In this document: piece by piece, positions 17,707-27,392 of the stretch
Layout of the letters: each line of letters starts with the position of its first letter
Numbering within the stretch: the first letter of the stretch is position 1
NCBI GenBank assembly: GCA_030824965.1
Contig: JAPJQV010000001.1
Span: 248,001 to 312,000, forward strand
Direction: 5' to 3'
Length of the DNA: 64,000 nucleotides
DNA from: Micavibrio sp.
GTDB lineage: Bacteria; Pseudomonadota; Alphaproteobacteria; Micavibrionales; Micavibrionaceae
The notes under the pieces: model-generated
The model's database searches: none
What the model saw: only the letters and a program-made list of their open reading frames with translations
What the model was told of the DNA's origin: nothing
Made by a program: the position numbers and the translations under genes

Positions 17707-18456
17707 ATGATTAAAACTCCTCTTATCGTTTTACTGACCGCTACGGCTCTGGTTACGGCCTGTACGCCTGTCGGGGTGGTAACAGGCGTGGCTGCCGGAA
17801 CCGGCGTTGCGGCAGGTCAGGAAGGCGGCTTGAAAGCGGCTGTCTCCGATACGGCAATACGCGCGCGTATTAATGATTACTGGTTTAAATACGACACGGA
17901 GATGTTTACAAAAGTTGATATGACCGTCGATCAGGGGCGCGTTCTTTTAACGGGAGTGGTGCAAAAACCCGAGCACAGGGTCGAGGCAGTTCGTCTTGCC
18001 TGGCAGGCCAAAGGCGTGAAGCAGGTCATTAATGAAATTCAGGTCGGTAATTCGCAAAGCATCGGAAGCTATGCCAAGGACCGCTGGATTTCCGGCCAGA
18101 TCAGAACCGAGATGATCTGGAATAAAAATGTCCAGTCGATCAACTATACCGTCGATACGGTTAAAGGGATCGTTTACCTTATGGGTGTGGCTCAAAATCA
18201 GGCCGAATTGGATCGCGTTATCCGTATCGCGCAGAAGACTAAAAATGTGAAGCAAGTCGTCTCCTACGTTAAAATGCTGGGTGAGCCTATCCTGCCATCT
18301 GTAAATGGCGCGACCACGGAGCCTATGTTATCTCCATCGCCCGTTTCATCAGGGTCCGGCAATGTACAGTTGGAAGCCGCGCCGCCAATGCCCGCCTATA
18401 CGCCGCCAGCTGTTCCTTCCAAATCTGACATTCAATCGGAAGTTCTGCCGCCTTGA
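17707..18456 (+). CDS. Outer-membrane BON-domain lipoprotein (DolP/YraP-like)
   Basis: The signal ends at lipobox LVTAC. A glycine-rich stretch (VVTGVAAGTGVAAGQEGG) is followed by two BON domains at about 48-115 and 120-195 (VDQGRVLLTGVVQKPEHR; VDTVKGIVYLMGVAQNQAE), then a Pro/Ser-rich tail. This architecture matches DolP, which binds anionic phospholipids at the cell-division site and maintains the outer membrane. The rsmI-yraN-dolP gene order supports the assignment. Its stop overlaps the next gene's TTG start. Confidence 0.8.
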   Translation: MIKTPLIVLLTATALVTACTPVGVVTGVAAGTGVAAGQEGGLKAAVSDTAIRARINDYWFKYDTEMFTKVDMTVDQGRVLLTGVVQKPEHRVEAVRLAWQAKGVKQVINEIQVGNSQSIGSYAKDRWISGQIRTEMIWNKNVQSINYTVDTVKGIVYLMGVAQNQAELDRVIRIAQKTKNVKQVVSYVKMLGEPILPSVNGATTEPMLSPSPVSSGSGNVQLEAAPPMPAYTPPAVPSKSDIQSEVLPP

Positions 18457-19292
18457 TCGATCAAACGGATGTACTTCGGCGTGTAGGGGAAATTCGCGAT
18501 CATGAAATACCATTGGCCGAAACAGCACTATATCTCTCGGCCTCCTGCCAGGCAGGAATAGATCTCAATCGCTATCGCACCCATCTTTCCAAAATTGCCG
18601 GCGAGGTAGGGGACAGATTTTCCGCATTGCTTAAGGCAGGGGCAGATGACTCGACGGAAACGCGTCTTGCGGCATTAAAGCATATTGTTTGTGATCAATA
18701 TAATTATCAGGGTGATATCGAAAATTATGACGATTTGGAAAACGCCGATCTGGTACGCGTAATCGAGCGCCGGAAAGGCTTGCCGATTGCGCTGGCGATT
18801 ATCGCGCTTCATGCGGCCAGGGCTCAAGGCTGGGATATCGAGGGGATCAATTTTCCCGGGCATTTCCTGCTAAGGCTTGAAAAAGGTTCGCACCGGGTCA
18901 TTACGGACCCGTTCAGCCAGTTTAAGATTATGCAGGCTTCCGATCTGCGACAATTAGTAAAAAAGATATCCGGGCCTAAGGCTGAACTCTCTTCTTCCTA
19001 TTATGAATCAGCGACTTCACGCGAAATCCTCATCCGTCTTCAGAACAACATAAAGCATCGTCAAATTGAACACGAAGATTATGAGGCGGCTTTAAAGACG
19101 GTTGAGCAGATGCGTCTCATCGCGCCGAAAGAAAACCGCTTGCTGTTTGACTCCGGTGTTTTGCACGCCAGAAACGGTCATATTAAAAAAGCCATTGATA
19201 TACTGGAAGAATATATCAAAAAAGCGCCGACGATCTCTGACCGTCATGATGCGGAACTTTTTCTGGCCAGCCTGCGGGACGGGCTGCAGTAA
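18453..19292 (+). CDS. SirB1-family transglutaminase-like/TPR protein
   Basis: A 279-residue protein of the SirB1 family: a transglutaminase-like core with RRKGLPIALAIIALHAARAQG and the INFPGHFLLRL segment (His in place of the catalytic triad member), followed by a TPR-like C-terminal half ending in KAIDILEEYIKKAP. The start is a TTG that overlaps the upstream stop (TTGA); no ATG in frame gives a complete domain. Function in bacteria is unclear, although relatives are often near protein-release or peptide-maturation genes. Confidence 0.75.
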   Translation: MIDQTDVLRRVGEIRDHEIPLAETALYLSASCQAGIDLNRYRTHLSKIAGEVGDRFSALLKAGADDSTETRLAALKHIVCDQYNYQGDIENYDDLENADLVRVIERRKGLPIALAIIALHAARAQGWDIEGINFPGHFLLRLEKGSHRVITDPFSQFKIMQASDLRQLVKKISGPKAELSSSYYESATSREILIRLQNNIKHRQIEHEDYEAALKTVEQMRLIAPKENRLLFDSGVLHARNGHIKKAIDILEEYIKKAPTISDRHDAELFLASLRDGLQ

Positions 19293-19436
19293 GTCTCTAA
19301 ATGATTAAAAAATTGTAAAAATATTACCTTCGACCCCTTGTTTCCCTAACGATTCCAGACTATTACTAATTTCAAGTTTTTACACCTGTCCCCAGTCTGT
19401 ATAATTCCATTTGTTAACCGTATAAGGAGCCTACCA

Positions 19437-19958
19437 ATGATCTCGCGCAACCTGCTGATCCTGTCCGCAGCAGCAATTCTTTCTCTCTCAGCATGTTCTT
19501 CCGATGATGAAGCTGTCGATACATCTATGACAGGTACAGGAGCCACAGGTATGGCCGGTACAGGTTCAGATTTCGGTTCCGCTCCGGTTAACGGCGTCGT
19601 TCCAGGTACACAACAAGATCTCGTCGTCAATGTTGGTGACCGCGTGTTCTTCGGCTACGACGAAAGCGAATTGTCCGGCGAAGCCCGTACGACGCTCGAC
19701 AAGCAAGCAGCATGGTTAAAGCAATATCCAAACGTTTCTATCACAGTTGAAGGCCACGCCGATGAGCGCGGTACACGTGAATACAACCTGGCTCTCGGTG
19801 AGCGCCGTGCTAACTCCATCAAGAGCTACCTCTTGTCTCAAGGTGTTGACGGTTCACGCGTAAACACAATCAGCTACGGTAAAGAACGCCCTGCGGTTGC
19901 AGAAGCGAATCCTGCCGGTTGGGCACAAAATCGTCGCGGCGTAACAGTCGTCAACTAA
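19437..19958 (+). CDS. pal: Peptidoglycan-associated lipoprotein Pal
   Basis: Pal anchors the outer membrane to peptidoglycan as part of the Tol-Pal system. The signal ends at LSLSAC (lipobox), followed by a Gly/Thr-rich linker (MTGTGATGMAGTGS) and the OmpA-like domain from about residue 60, with the peptidoglycan-binding signature VEGHADERGTREYNLALGER and AQNRRG near the end. A good ribosome site (AAGGAG) precedes the ATG. tolQRAB are not upstream as they usually are; here the gene has its own 144-bp upstream region and is followed by cpoB after 32 bp. Confidence 0.95.
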   Translation: MISRNLLILSAAAILSLSACSSDDEAVDTSMTGTGATGMAGTGSDFGSAPVNGVVPGTQQDLVVNVGDRVFFGYDESELSGEARTTLDKQAAWLKQYPNVSITVEGHADERGTREYNLALGERRANSIKSYLLSQGVDGSRVNTISYGKERPAVAEANPAGWAQNRRGVTVVN

Positions 19959-19990
19959 TTAGTCGGTATAAATTTTTAGAGAGGGCGATC

Positions 19991-20935
19991 ATGAAAACGC
20001 ATAAATCTTTTTCGGGTCGCCCTTTTTCTATTTTCCTTACAGCTCTTCTTCTCGGCACATCTGCCTTCGCGCAAATTAACGAAGCGCCTGTACGCTATGG
20101 CAGTGGTGGTTTCGCGCCAACTGATTTATCTTCTTCGGGCAATGACGATATGACAGGCGGCGTGGTTGCTTCCCCGTCCGGTCCTTCTGGTACTGCAAAC
20201 TCCTATCAGGCAAATCTGGAGGTTCGTCTTTCCGAACTTGAAAATCAGATGCGCTCCATGCGGGGCCAGTTAGAGGAAAAAGATTTTCAGATCAATCAGC
20301 TGAAGACCCAGCTTGAAAAATCCTTGTCCGATATAGAGATGCGCCTTGGCAGTGGCGCCGCGCCGATGAACGGCGGCGGGACAGTTTCACCCCCGGCGAA
20401 CGGCAATTTGCAAACGAATGATTATACGGATACGCCGCCCCAGCCTAATTCTGACCCGAATGCACCGGCATCCGCTAATTCGCCGACGACACAAAATCTC
20501 GGGTCTTTAAATCAGGCACCTAATGGCGTGCCGATCGCGCCGACCGGTAGCGATGCCGCAGCTCAATATGAAAGCGCTTTTGCTAAATTAAAGGCAGGGG
20601 ATTATACGACGGCTCAGGGCGAGTTCGACCGCTTCCTGAAAGCTAATCCATCGCATCAATTATCTTCGAATGCGACTTACTGGTATGGCGAAACATTTTA
20701 TGCGCAGCAGAAATATTCTGAATCCGCACGCATATTCGCCGAGAGCTATAAAAAATATCCAAAAGGTCCGAAAGCTGCGGACTCCTTGTTAAAACTCGGC
20801 ATGTCTTTGGGCGGAGCAGGCAAAACCAAAGAGGCCTGCGTTGCGCTTAAGCAATTGAAAAAGCAATATCCGACAGGCAACAGCACTGTTTTAAAGCGCG
20901 CTGACTCCGAATTGGCGAAACTTTCCTGCTCGTGA
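19991..20935 (+). CDS. cpoB: Cell division coordinator CpoB (YbgF)
   Basis: A periplasmic protein that coordinates outer-membrane constriction with peptidoglycan synthesis. The signal peptide ends at SAFA. A coiled coil follows at about 70-115 (LEVRLSELENQMRSMRGQLE), then a Pro/Asn-rich linker, and three TPR units from about residue 190 to the end (YESAFAKLKAGDYTTAQGEF; NATYWYGETFYAQQKY). The Met at 19991 is chosen because it gives the signal peptide; the longer frame runs into pal. It overlaps tilS by GTGA. Confidence 0.9.
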   Translation: MKTHKSFSGRPFSIFLTALLLGTSAFAQINEAPVRYGSGGFAPTDLSSSGNDDMTGGVVASPSGPSGTANSYQANLEVRLSELENQMRSMRGQLEEKDFQINQLKTQLEKSLSDIEMRLGSGAAPMNGGGTVSPPANGNLQTNDYTDTPPQPNSDPNAPASANSPTTQNLGSLNQAPNGVPIAPTGSDAAAQYESAFAKLKAGDYTTAQGEFDRFLKANPSHQLSSNATYWYGETFYAQQKYSESARIFAESYKKYPKGPKAADSLLKLGMSLGGAGKTKEACVALKQLKKQYPTGNSTVLKRADSELAKLSCS

Positions 20936-21915
20936 TTACCCGGAATTTATTTTCTGACATATTAAATAAAATCCACGATTTCAAATCTGAAAAAAAACTG
21001 GCTGTGGCTTTATCCGGCGGCGGCGACTCCATGGCGCTGGCGTTCTTGCTATCGGAATTCTGTCAGTATCATCGAATAGAATTGCATGCTCTGACAATCG
21101 ATCACGGACTAAGGGCTGAATCGAATACCGAAGCCAAGACCGTACGAAAATGGGTTGCAACCTGGCCGAATGTCTTTCACAAAATTCTGAAATGGACGGG
21201 TGATAAACCTAGAACACGTATTCAGGAAAAAGCGCGGAAAGCACGGTATGATTTGCTGAATGCCTACTGCAAAAAAAACAAAATCAAATATCTCTTCCTT
21301 GCACATCATGGTGACGATCAGGCCGAAACTTTTTTGTTCCGTTTGGCCAAAGGCAGCGGTATCGATGGTTTGTCCGTGATGCCGCCTTGGCAGCAAATGG
21401 ATGATATAATCTTAATCAGGCCTTTGTTGGGATATTCGCATGAGGAGATGATCGACGTCTGTAGAAATAATAATCTGGAATGGGTCGAAGACCCTTCGAA
21501 TAAATCGGATAAATACGCTCGCATCCGTTTGCGTCAGTCCAGAGAAATCTTGGAAAGAGAAGGACTAAGCTTCGAAAGAATTAATTCTTTAGGCAGGCGG
21601 CTCTCAAGGGCAAAACTTGCTTTACAGCATTTTGCCAATGAAGCTTTTTGGGTGTGCCTGATAAGGGAAGAGAAAAACACCACGGAACTGGATTTAGCAA
21701 AATTTCTGGACCAGCAGGAAGAGATCGGCCTGCGTATTCTGCAAAAAGCGATCGAGAAAAATGGAAGACATAAAAAATATCCTCCAAGCCTTCAGCTTTT
21801 GGAAGAAATCACTGGACGGATTTACAATGATCCGTCTTTTCGTGCGGCGACTTTGGGCGGGTGCATTATTCGCCGTCGCAAATCACGTAACCTTATCGAA
21901 ATCACAGCCGAATAA
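20932..21915 (+). CDS. tilS: tRNA(Ile)-lysidine synthase TilS
   Basis: TilS attaches lysine to C34 of the CAU-anticodon tRNA-Ile so that AUA is read as isoleucine; it is essential in most bacteria. The PP-loop SGGGDS is at residues 28-33, followed by LTIDHGLR and the LAHHGDDQAET motif. The C-terminal part is short (327 residues in total), as in many alphaproteobacteria. Translation starts at a GTG that overlaps the cpoB stop. Confidence 0.93.
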   Translation: MITRNLFSDILNKIHDFKSEKKLAVALSGGGDSMALAFLLSEFCQYHRIELHALTIDHGLRAESNTEAKTVRKWVATWPNVFHKILKWTGDKPRTRIQEKARKARYDLLNAYCKKNKIKYLFLAHHGDDQAETFLFRLAKGSGIDGLSVMPPWQQMDDIILIRPLLGYSHEEMIDVCRNNNLEWVEDPSNKSDKYARIRLRQSREILEREGLSFERINSLGRRLSRAKLALQHFANEAFWVCLIREEKNTTELDLAKFLDQQEEIGLRILQKAIEKNGRHKKYPPSLQLLEEITGRIYNDPSFRAATLGGCIIRRRKSRNLIEITAE

Positions 21916-22029
21916 TATTTAAATAAGCTTGGATTTTCAGTGTTTTGACTTATTTCATGCTATCATAGACGAACGGGGCAAAAACTATTAAACTCTGCCT
22001 CTTTAAAGACGATATTAAAGGATTTATCC

Positions 22030-23946
22030 GTGCAAGGTTTAGGGCGTAACGCATTATTCTGGCTGGCGATAGTTTTAACGCTGGCTTTCCTGTTCAATAT
22101 TTTTCAAAAATCGCAGCAGGGTGGTGGCAAGGCGGCGGAAGCCTTGGCCTATAGCGACTTCATGACGGCGGCGAAATCCGGGACAATTTCCGATGTGACT
22201 ATAAAAGGTCAGGACATTAACGGACATTATTCCAGTTCCGGCGGTACGTTTAAAACAACGGTTCCGGTCGAGGAAAATGTCGTTGAGCGCTTACAGGGTA
22301 CTGGAGTACGCATCAAGGCTGAAAAAGTCGAAGCGGACCAGATGAGCCTGATGGGCGTTCTTCTCTCATGGTTTCCTATGCTGCTTTTGATCGGCGTGTG
22401 GATTTTCTTCATGCGCCAGATGCAAGGTGGCAAAGGCGGCGGAGCTATGGGATTTGGCAAATCAAGAGCGCGTATGTTAACTGAAAAACAGGGGCGTGTA
22501 ACATTCGACGATGTCGCCGGTATCGACGAAGCCAAGGCTGAATTGCAGGAAGTTGTCGAATTCCTGAAAGATCCGCAAAAATTCCAGCGTCTTGGGGGTA
22601 AAATTCCAAAAGGTGCTTTGCTTGTAGGTCCTCCGGGTACGGGTAAAACCTTGACGGCTCGCGCTGTCGCCGGTGAAGCCAATGTTCCGTTCTTCACCAT
22701 ATCAGGTTCCGACTTTGTCGAAATGTTTGTCGGTGTCGGCGCAAGTCGTGTCCGCGATATGTTCGAACAAGGCAAGAAGAATGCGCCATGTATAATTTTT
22801 ATAGACGAGATTGACGCTGTCGGTCGTCACCGCGGTGCAGGCCTTGGCGGAGGTAATGACGAACGCGAACAGACATTAAATCAGCTTCTTGTTGAAATGG
22901 ACGGCTTCGAGGCCAATGAAGGCGTGATTATTATCGCGGCGACCAACCGTCCCGACGTTCTGGATCCCGCGCTGCTGCGCCCGGGCCGTTTCGACCGTCA
23001 GGTTGTTATCCCTAACCCGGATGTAAAGGGCCGTGAGAAGATCCTTAAAGTTCACATGGCGAAAGTACCGCTAGCCTCGAATGTCGACGCAATGACACTT
23101 GCGCGTGGAACGCCCGGTTTTTCCGGTGCCGATCTTGCCAATCTTGTTAATGAGGGTGCTTTGCTGGCAGCCCGTAAAAATAAGCGCGTGGTCGGAATGG
23201 AAGATCTCGAAGAGGCGAAGGATAAAGTCATGATGGGAACCGAGCGACGCTCCCTTGTCATGACGGATAACGAAAAGAAGCTGACCGCTTATCACGAAGC
23301 CGGTCATGCAATCGTTGCGCTCAACGAAGAAGAATCCGATCCGATTCATAAAGCCACTATCGTGCCACGCGGGCGTGCGCTCGGTATGGTCATGCGTCTG
23401 CCGGAAGGAGACCGTATTTCCATGTCCAAAGCCAAGCTGGAAGCGGATCTGGCGGTTGCTATGGGGGGGCGCATTGCCGAAGAGATTATCTTTGGGAAGG
23501 AAAAAGTCACGACCGGTGCGTCATCCGATATCTCGATGGCGACAGAAATTTCTCGCCGTATGGTGACGGAATGGGGCATGTCGGACAAGCTCGGTACGAT
23601 CCGCTACGTTAATAATCAGGAAGAAGTATTCCTTGGTCATTCGGTATCGCAATCGAAAAACATGTCCGATGAAACCGCGTCTTTGATCGACAGTGAAGTC
23701 CGCCGTATTGTTGACGATGCCTATACGCGAGCGCGCCAGATTTTGACTGATAAGATTGATGATCTTCATAAACTGGCCAATGCTTTGCTGGAATATGAAT
23801 TGCTGTCGGGTGATGAAATCAAGGCTTTGCTGAAAGGCGAGAAAATTACCCGCAATGATTCCGACAACGGTCCGGCACAATCGCGTCCCGCGATTCCGCG
23901 CGGAGGCGGTCTTGACATCGGGCCTGAAAGCCGGGGAACGATTTAA
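22030..23946 (+). CDS. ftsH: ATP-dependent zinc metalloprotease FtsH
   Basis: A membrane-bound AAA+ protease that degrades misfolded and regulatory proteins, including LpxC and RpoH in other bacteria. Two membrane segments lie at about 7-24 and 108-128. Walker A GPPGTGKT is at 200-207, Walker B IIFIDEID near 255-262, the second region of homology contains NRPDVLDPALLRPGRFDR, and the protease site HEAGH is at 422-426. It starts with GTG at 22030. Length and order are standard. Its place between tilS and glmM is typical for alphaproteobacteria. A terminator follows. Confidence 0.97.
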   Translation: MQGLGRNALFWLAIVLTLAFLFNIFQKSQQGGGKAAEALAYSDFMTAAKSGTISDVTIKGQDINGHYSSSGGTFKTTVPVEENVVERLQGTGVRIKAEKVEADQMSLMGVLLSWFPMLLLIGVWIFFMRQMQGGKGGGAMGFGKSRARMLTEKQGRVTFDDVAGIDEAKAELQEVVEFLKDPQKFQRLGGKIPKGALLVGPPGTGKTLTARAVAGEANVPFFTISGSDFVEMFVGVGASRVRDMFEQGKKNAPCIIFIDEIDAVGRHRGAGLGGGNDEREQTLNQLLVEMDGFEANEGVIIIAATNRPDVLDPALLRPGRFDRQVVIPNPDVKGREKILKVHMAKVPLASNVDAMTLARGTPGFSGADLANLVNEGALLAARKNKRVVGMEDLEEAKDKVMMGTERRSLVMTDNEKKLTAYHEAGHAIVALNEEESDPIHKATIVPRGRALGMVMRLPEGDRISMSKAKLEADLAVAMGGRIAEEIIFGKEKVTTGASSDISMATEISRRMVTEWGMSDKLGTIRYVNNQEEVFLGHSVSQSKNMSDETASLIDSEVRRIVDDAYTRARQILTDKIDDLHKLANALLEYELLSGDEIKALLKGEKITRNDSDNGPAQSRPAIPRGGGLDIGPESRGTI

Positions 23947-23951
23947 AATTT

Positions 23952-23980
23952 AAAATGCCTGCGAAAAGCAGGCATTTTTT
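23952..23980 (+). terminator. Intrinsic terminator after ftsH
   Basis: AAAATGCCTGC and GCAGGCATTTT form a perfect 11-bp stem around a GAAAA loop, continued by T residues. It separates ftsH from glmM. Confidence 0.92.
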
Positions 23981-24083
23981 ATGATATCAGCCATAAGAAA
24001 ACATCGAAGCAGACGGGTTTTTTCCGCTTAAAAATCCCCATAAATCATTGTTTTCATATCAAATTTAGGCCATATTCGGCGCT

Positions 24084-25451
24084 ATGACCAGCAAGAAATA
24101 TTTCGGCACTGACGGCATTCGCGGTAAGGCGAACCAGCATCCCATGACGGCGGACGTAGCGTTGCGTGTTGCGATGGCAACCGCCCGTGTTTTAAAGCGC
24201 ACGAATAATAATCATTCCATGAACCGCGCGGTGATCGGCAAGGATACGCGCCAATCCTGCTATATGCTGGAGCAGGCTATGGCGTCCGGTTTTCTGGCGA
24301 TGGGAATGGATGTGATTTTAACCGGCCCGATTCCGACGCCGGGGATCGCTATGTTGGCGCGTTCCATGCGCGCCGATATCGGCGTTATGATTTCGGCCAG
24401 CCATAATCCTTATTATGATAACGGCATAAAGCTTTTCGCGGCGGATGGATATAAACTTCCGGACGATGTCGAAAAACAGATTGAAGGATGGATCGATAAT
24501 CCAGAACTCATGACCGATTTGCCGGAACCTGAATATATGGGCAAGGCAAGTCGTATGGACGATGCGATTGGGCGTTATATCGAATCTGTTAAGGCTTCTT
24601 TCCCTAAGGGTCAGACATTAAGCGGCCTTCGAATTGTCGTCGATTGCGCGCATGGAGCTGCTTACAAAGCTGCGCCGCAAGCCCTGTGGGAACTCGAAGC
24701 CGATGTCATTCCGATAGGCGTTCATCCTAATGGTCAGAATATCAATCATGAGCGCGGCGCAACCTCGATTGAGCGTTTGCAAAAACGCGTTTTAGAGCAT
24801 GAAGCCGATTTAGGGATCGCATTCGATGGTGATGCCGACCGCCTGATTTTGGTCGATGAAAAAGCGCAGAAAGTCGATGGCGATCAGTTACTGGCCTTGC
24901 TGGCCTTGCATTTGAAGAAACAGGGCTTGCTCAAAAACGATACAGTCGTTTCGACGGTCATGTCCAATCTGGGTTTTGAAAACTACCTGAAGGATTGCGG
25001 CATTACCTTAATTCGCGCCGCTGTAGGCGACCGCTATGTGGTCGAAAAAATGCGCGAAGGCGGATTTAATCTTGGTGGCGAGCAATCAGGACATATTGTT
25101 TTATCTGACTATGGCACGACTGGTGACGGCTTACTGGCAGCCCTCCATGTACTGTCGATTATCAAAAATTCCGGTTGTAAGGCCAGTGAATGCACCGATG
25201 TGTTCGAACCCTTGCCGCAAATCCTGAAAAATGTACGTTTTGAAAAAGGCCAGAAGCCTTTGGAGGATAAAACAGTCAAGGCCGCGATTGAAAAAGCCGA
25301 ATTATCGCTTGCTAAAAATGGCCGTGTGCTGGTTCGTGCCAGCGGCACCGAGCCATTGATCCGAATTATGGCAGAAGGACATGATCATTCACTTGTCGAA
25401 AGCGTTGTCGACGATTTGTGCGATGTGATTAAAACGGCGACGGCAGGATAG
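24084..25451 (+). CDS. glmM: Phosphoglucosamine mutase GlmM
   Basis: GlmM converts glucosamine-6-phosphate to glucosamine-1-phosphate, the entry to UDP-GlcNAc and hence to peptidoglycan and lipopolysaccharide. The protein starts with the family hallmark KYFGTDGIRG, carries the phosphoserine loop ISASHNP (Ser106), the metal-binding DGDADR, the sugar-binding GGEQSGH and the phosphate-binding RASGTEPLIRIM near the end. The length of 455 residues is normal. It lies 8 bp upstream of thiD. Confidence 0.96.
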   Translation: MTSKKYFGTDGIRGKANQHPMTADVALRVAMATARVLKRTNNNHSMNRAVIGKDTRQSCYMLEQAMASGFLAMGMDVILTGPIPTPGIAMLARSMRADIGVMISASHNPYYDNGIKLFAADGYKLPDDVEKQIEGWIDNPELMTDLPEPEYMGKASRMDDAIGRYIESVKASFPKGQTLSGLRIVVDCAHGAAYKAAPQALWELEADVIPIGVHPNGQNINHERGATSIERLQKRVLEHEADLGIAFDGDADRLILVDEKAQKVDGDQLLALLALHLKKQGLLKNDTVVSTVMSNLGFENYLKDCGITLIRAAVGDRYVVEKMREGGFNLGGEQSGHIVLSDYGTTGDGLLAALHVLSIIKNSGCKASECTDVFEPLPQILKNVRFEKGQKPLEDKTVKAAIEKAELSLAKNGRVLVRASGTEPLIRIMAEGHDHSLVESVVDDLCDVIKTATAG

Positions 25452-25459
25452 GGAAGAAA

Positions 25460-26263
25460 ATGTTGTCACAAGTGCTTTGCGTCGGCATGTCGGATTCATC
25501 CGCGGGAACCGGCATTCAGGCTGATATAAAAACGATACAAGCTCTCGGCGGATATGCGGCAACAGTTGTGACGTCGGTTTGTGTTCAAAACACAACCGAT
25601 GTCTTCGATATGTATCCCATTCCTGCGGAAATAGTGTCGGCACAGTTAAAGGCCGTGATGGACGATTTCAGTCCGCAAGTCATGAAGCTAGGCATGCTGG
25701 GATCTGAGAATATCATCAACGCAGTGGGCGATTTTATCGAAGATCAAGAAAAAAACATTAAGCTCATCGTCGATCCTGTCATGGTCGGGCGCATCGGACG
25801 AATGCTTCTGAACAAACCTGCGCGTGACGCCTTGAAACGCCGCCTGCTTATTCATACGGAAGTCATTACTCCAAATATCCGTGAAGCCGAGGAACTGACA
25901 GGGCTTTCGATCAAGGACATTGATGCCATGAAACACGCGGCCGAAATGCTGATGACACTCGGTTGCAAATCCGTAATCGTCAAAGGCGGATCTTTGTCGG
26001 CGGATAGAATTTATAATGTTTATTTTGATGATCGTGGCGTAGAAGTTTTTGATCGCCCGCGCTTTGACAGCAAGGCGACGCATGGAGCAGGAACAACATT
26101 ATCGTCGGCCATCGCCGCAGGAATTGCAGACGGGAAAACATCGAAAGAATCCTTTCTTATTGCGCAGGATTTTTTAATTGAGGCCATTCGTTCGGCGTCC
26201 GCCATAGGCAGCGGGTATGGTCCGCTTAACCATGCTTTTGCTTTGAGAGAACGCAATGTCTGA
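25460..26263 (+). CDS. thiD: Hydroxymethylpyrimidine/phosphomethylpyrimidine kinase ThiD
   Basis: ThiD phosphorylates HMP and HMP-P in thiamine synthesis (ribokinase-like fold). The N-terminal motif SDSSAGTGIQADIKT corresponds to the usual SDSSGGAGIQAD with two changes. Other markers are VIVDPVMV-like IVDPVMVGRIG, TPNIREAEELTG, and THGAGTTLSSAIAAGIA, the anion hole with the catalytic region; the common Asp-Thr-His-Gly-Thr-Gly appears as KATHGAGTT, so the expected Cys/Gly pattern is slightly altered. The start of hisZ overlaps its end by 8 bp. Confidence 0.88.
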   Translation: MLSQVLCVGMSDSSAGTGIQADIKTIQALGGYAATVVTSVCVQNTTDVFDMYPIPAEIVSAQLKAVMDDFSPQVMKLGMLGSENIINAVGDFIEDQEKNIKLIVDPVMVGRIGRMLLNKPARDALKRRLLIHTEVITPNIREAEELTGLSIKDIDAMKHAAEMLMTLGCKSVIVKGGSLSADRIYNVYFDDRGVEVFDRPRFDSKATHGAGTTLSSAIAAGIADGKTSKESFLIAQDFLIEAIRSASAIGSGYGPLNHAFALRERNV

Positions 26264-27392
26264 TAGCAACGCCCTTCTTCCTAACGGTATGATGGACCGC
26301 ATGCCCGATGATGCCGAACGCGAAGCGGCAGCATGTGAGAAACTGCGCGGCATTTTTTCGCGCTTCGGATACCGCCTCGTTAACCCGCCCCTTCTGGAAT
26401 TCGAGGAAACATTGCTAGCGGAAGGAGCAGGCCAGGCACTATCGACCAATACGTTTCGGCTAATGGATCCCGTATCCCAGCGAATGATGGCCTTGAGATC
26501 GGACACAACGGCGCAAATAGCGCGCATTACCTCTTCGCGACTTAAAGATGCGGTTCGGCCTTTGCGTCTTGCATATATAACCGATGTGTTAAGAATTAAA
26601 TCGACCCAGCTTCGACCCGAACGCCAGTACCGTCAAGCGGGTTGCGAAATCGTAGGACCATTAGCGACGGCGTCGACTGAGATTGCGCTCATGGCTATTT
26701 TGTCATTGCATGAAAGCGGCGTTAAAAATATATCCATTGACTTTACCGCACCCGAAATCATTAAGGCCTTATCCGCCGGACCTAAGCAAAACGATATCAT
26801 CAAGGCTTGTCAAAAACGCGACAGGGCGGCTTTCGATAAATTTGGAAATATTGGCGATATACTGACCGCTCTTGACGATATATCAGGTCCGGCGGATGAG
26901 TTTATAGCCCAAAAGAGAAAACTTAAGCTTCCATCTGCAGTGGCAAAAATTCTCGATCAACTTGAGAACGTGATCAAAGAATTGCAAAAGGCGCTCAAAG
27001 TTTATGGAATAGATAAGAAAATCGCGATAACCGTCGATCCGTTGGAAGCCAGAGGATTTGAATATCAGTCATTTCCCTGCTTTACGCTATTTGCAAAGGA
27101 TATTCGCGGCGAACTGGGACGAGGCGGTTCGTACACTTCCCAGTTTGGCCAGGATATGGAAATAGCTTGCGGATTCACTCTCTACATGGATAGCGTCCTA
27201 AGAGCGTTGCCAAAAAGAAAAAACAGCAAAATGATCGCGGTTAGTGAAACTGTTGGCTGGCATGAAATTCTTGGTTTGCAAGAAAAAGGCTGGAATATTA
27301 TACGGTCCTCTGCGGCTGATTTTAAAAAGAAAAACTTTGTGGCTTATGTCACGCATATATATCGAAACGGAAAAGTGGAAGAAGTAAAATGA
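26256..27392 (+). CDS. hisZ: ATP phosphoribosyltransferase regulatory subunit HisZ
   Basis: HisZ is a catalytically inactive histidyl-tRNA-synthetase-like protein that forms, with a short HisG, the first enzyme of histidine synthesis. The N-terminal LPNGMMDRMPDDAEREA, class II motif 2 (LRLAYITDVLRI, ERQYRQAGCEIVG) and RGELGRGGSYTSQFG support this. The HisRS-specific anticodon domain is missing, which separates it from HisS. hisG is not in the window. The ATGA overlap with purA makes hisZ-purA a coupled pair, common in alphaproteobacteria. Confidence 0.9.
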   Translation: MSDSNALLPNGMMDRMPDDAEREAAACEKLRGIFSRFGYRLVNPPLLEFEETLLAEGAGQALSTNTFRLMDPVSQRMMALRSDTTAQIARITSSRLKDAVRPLRLAYITDVLRIKSTQLRPERQYRQAGCEIVGPLATASTEIALMAILSLHESGVKNISIDFTAPEIIKALSAGPKQNDIIKACQKRDRAAFDKFGNIGDILTALDDISGPADEFIAQKRKLKLPSAVAKILDQLENVIKELQKALKVYGIDKKIAITVDPLEARGFEYQSFPCFTLFAKDIRGELGRGGSYTSQFGQDMEIACGFTLYMDSVLRALPKRKNSKMIAVSETVGWHEILGLQEKGWNIIRSSAADFKKKNFVAYVTHIYRNGKVEEVK

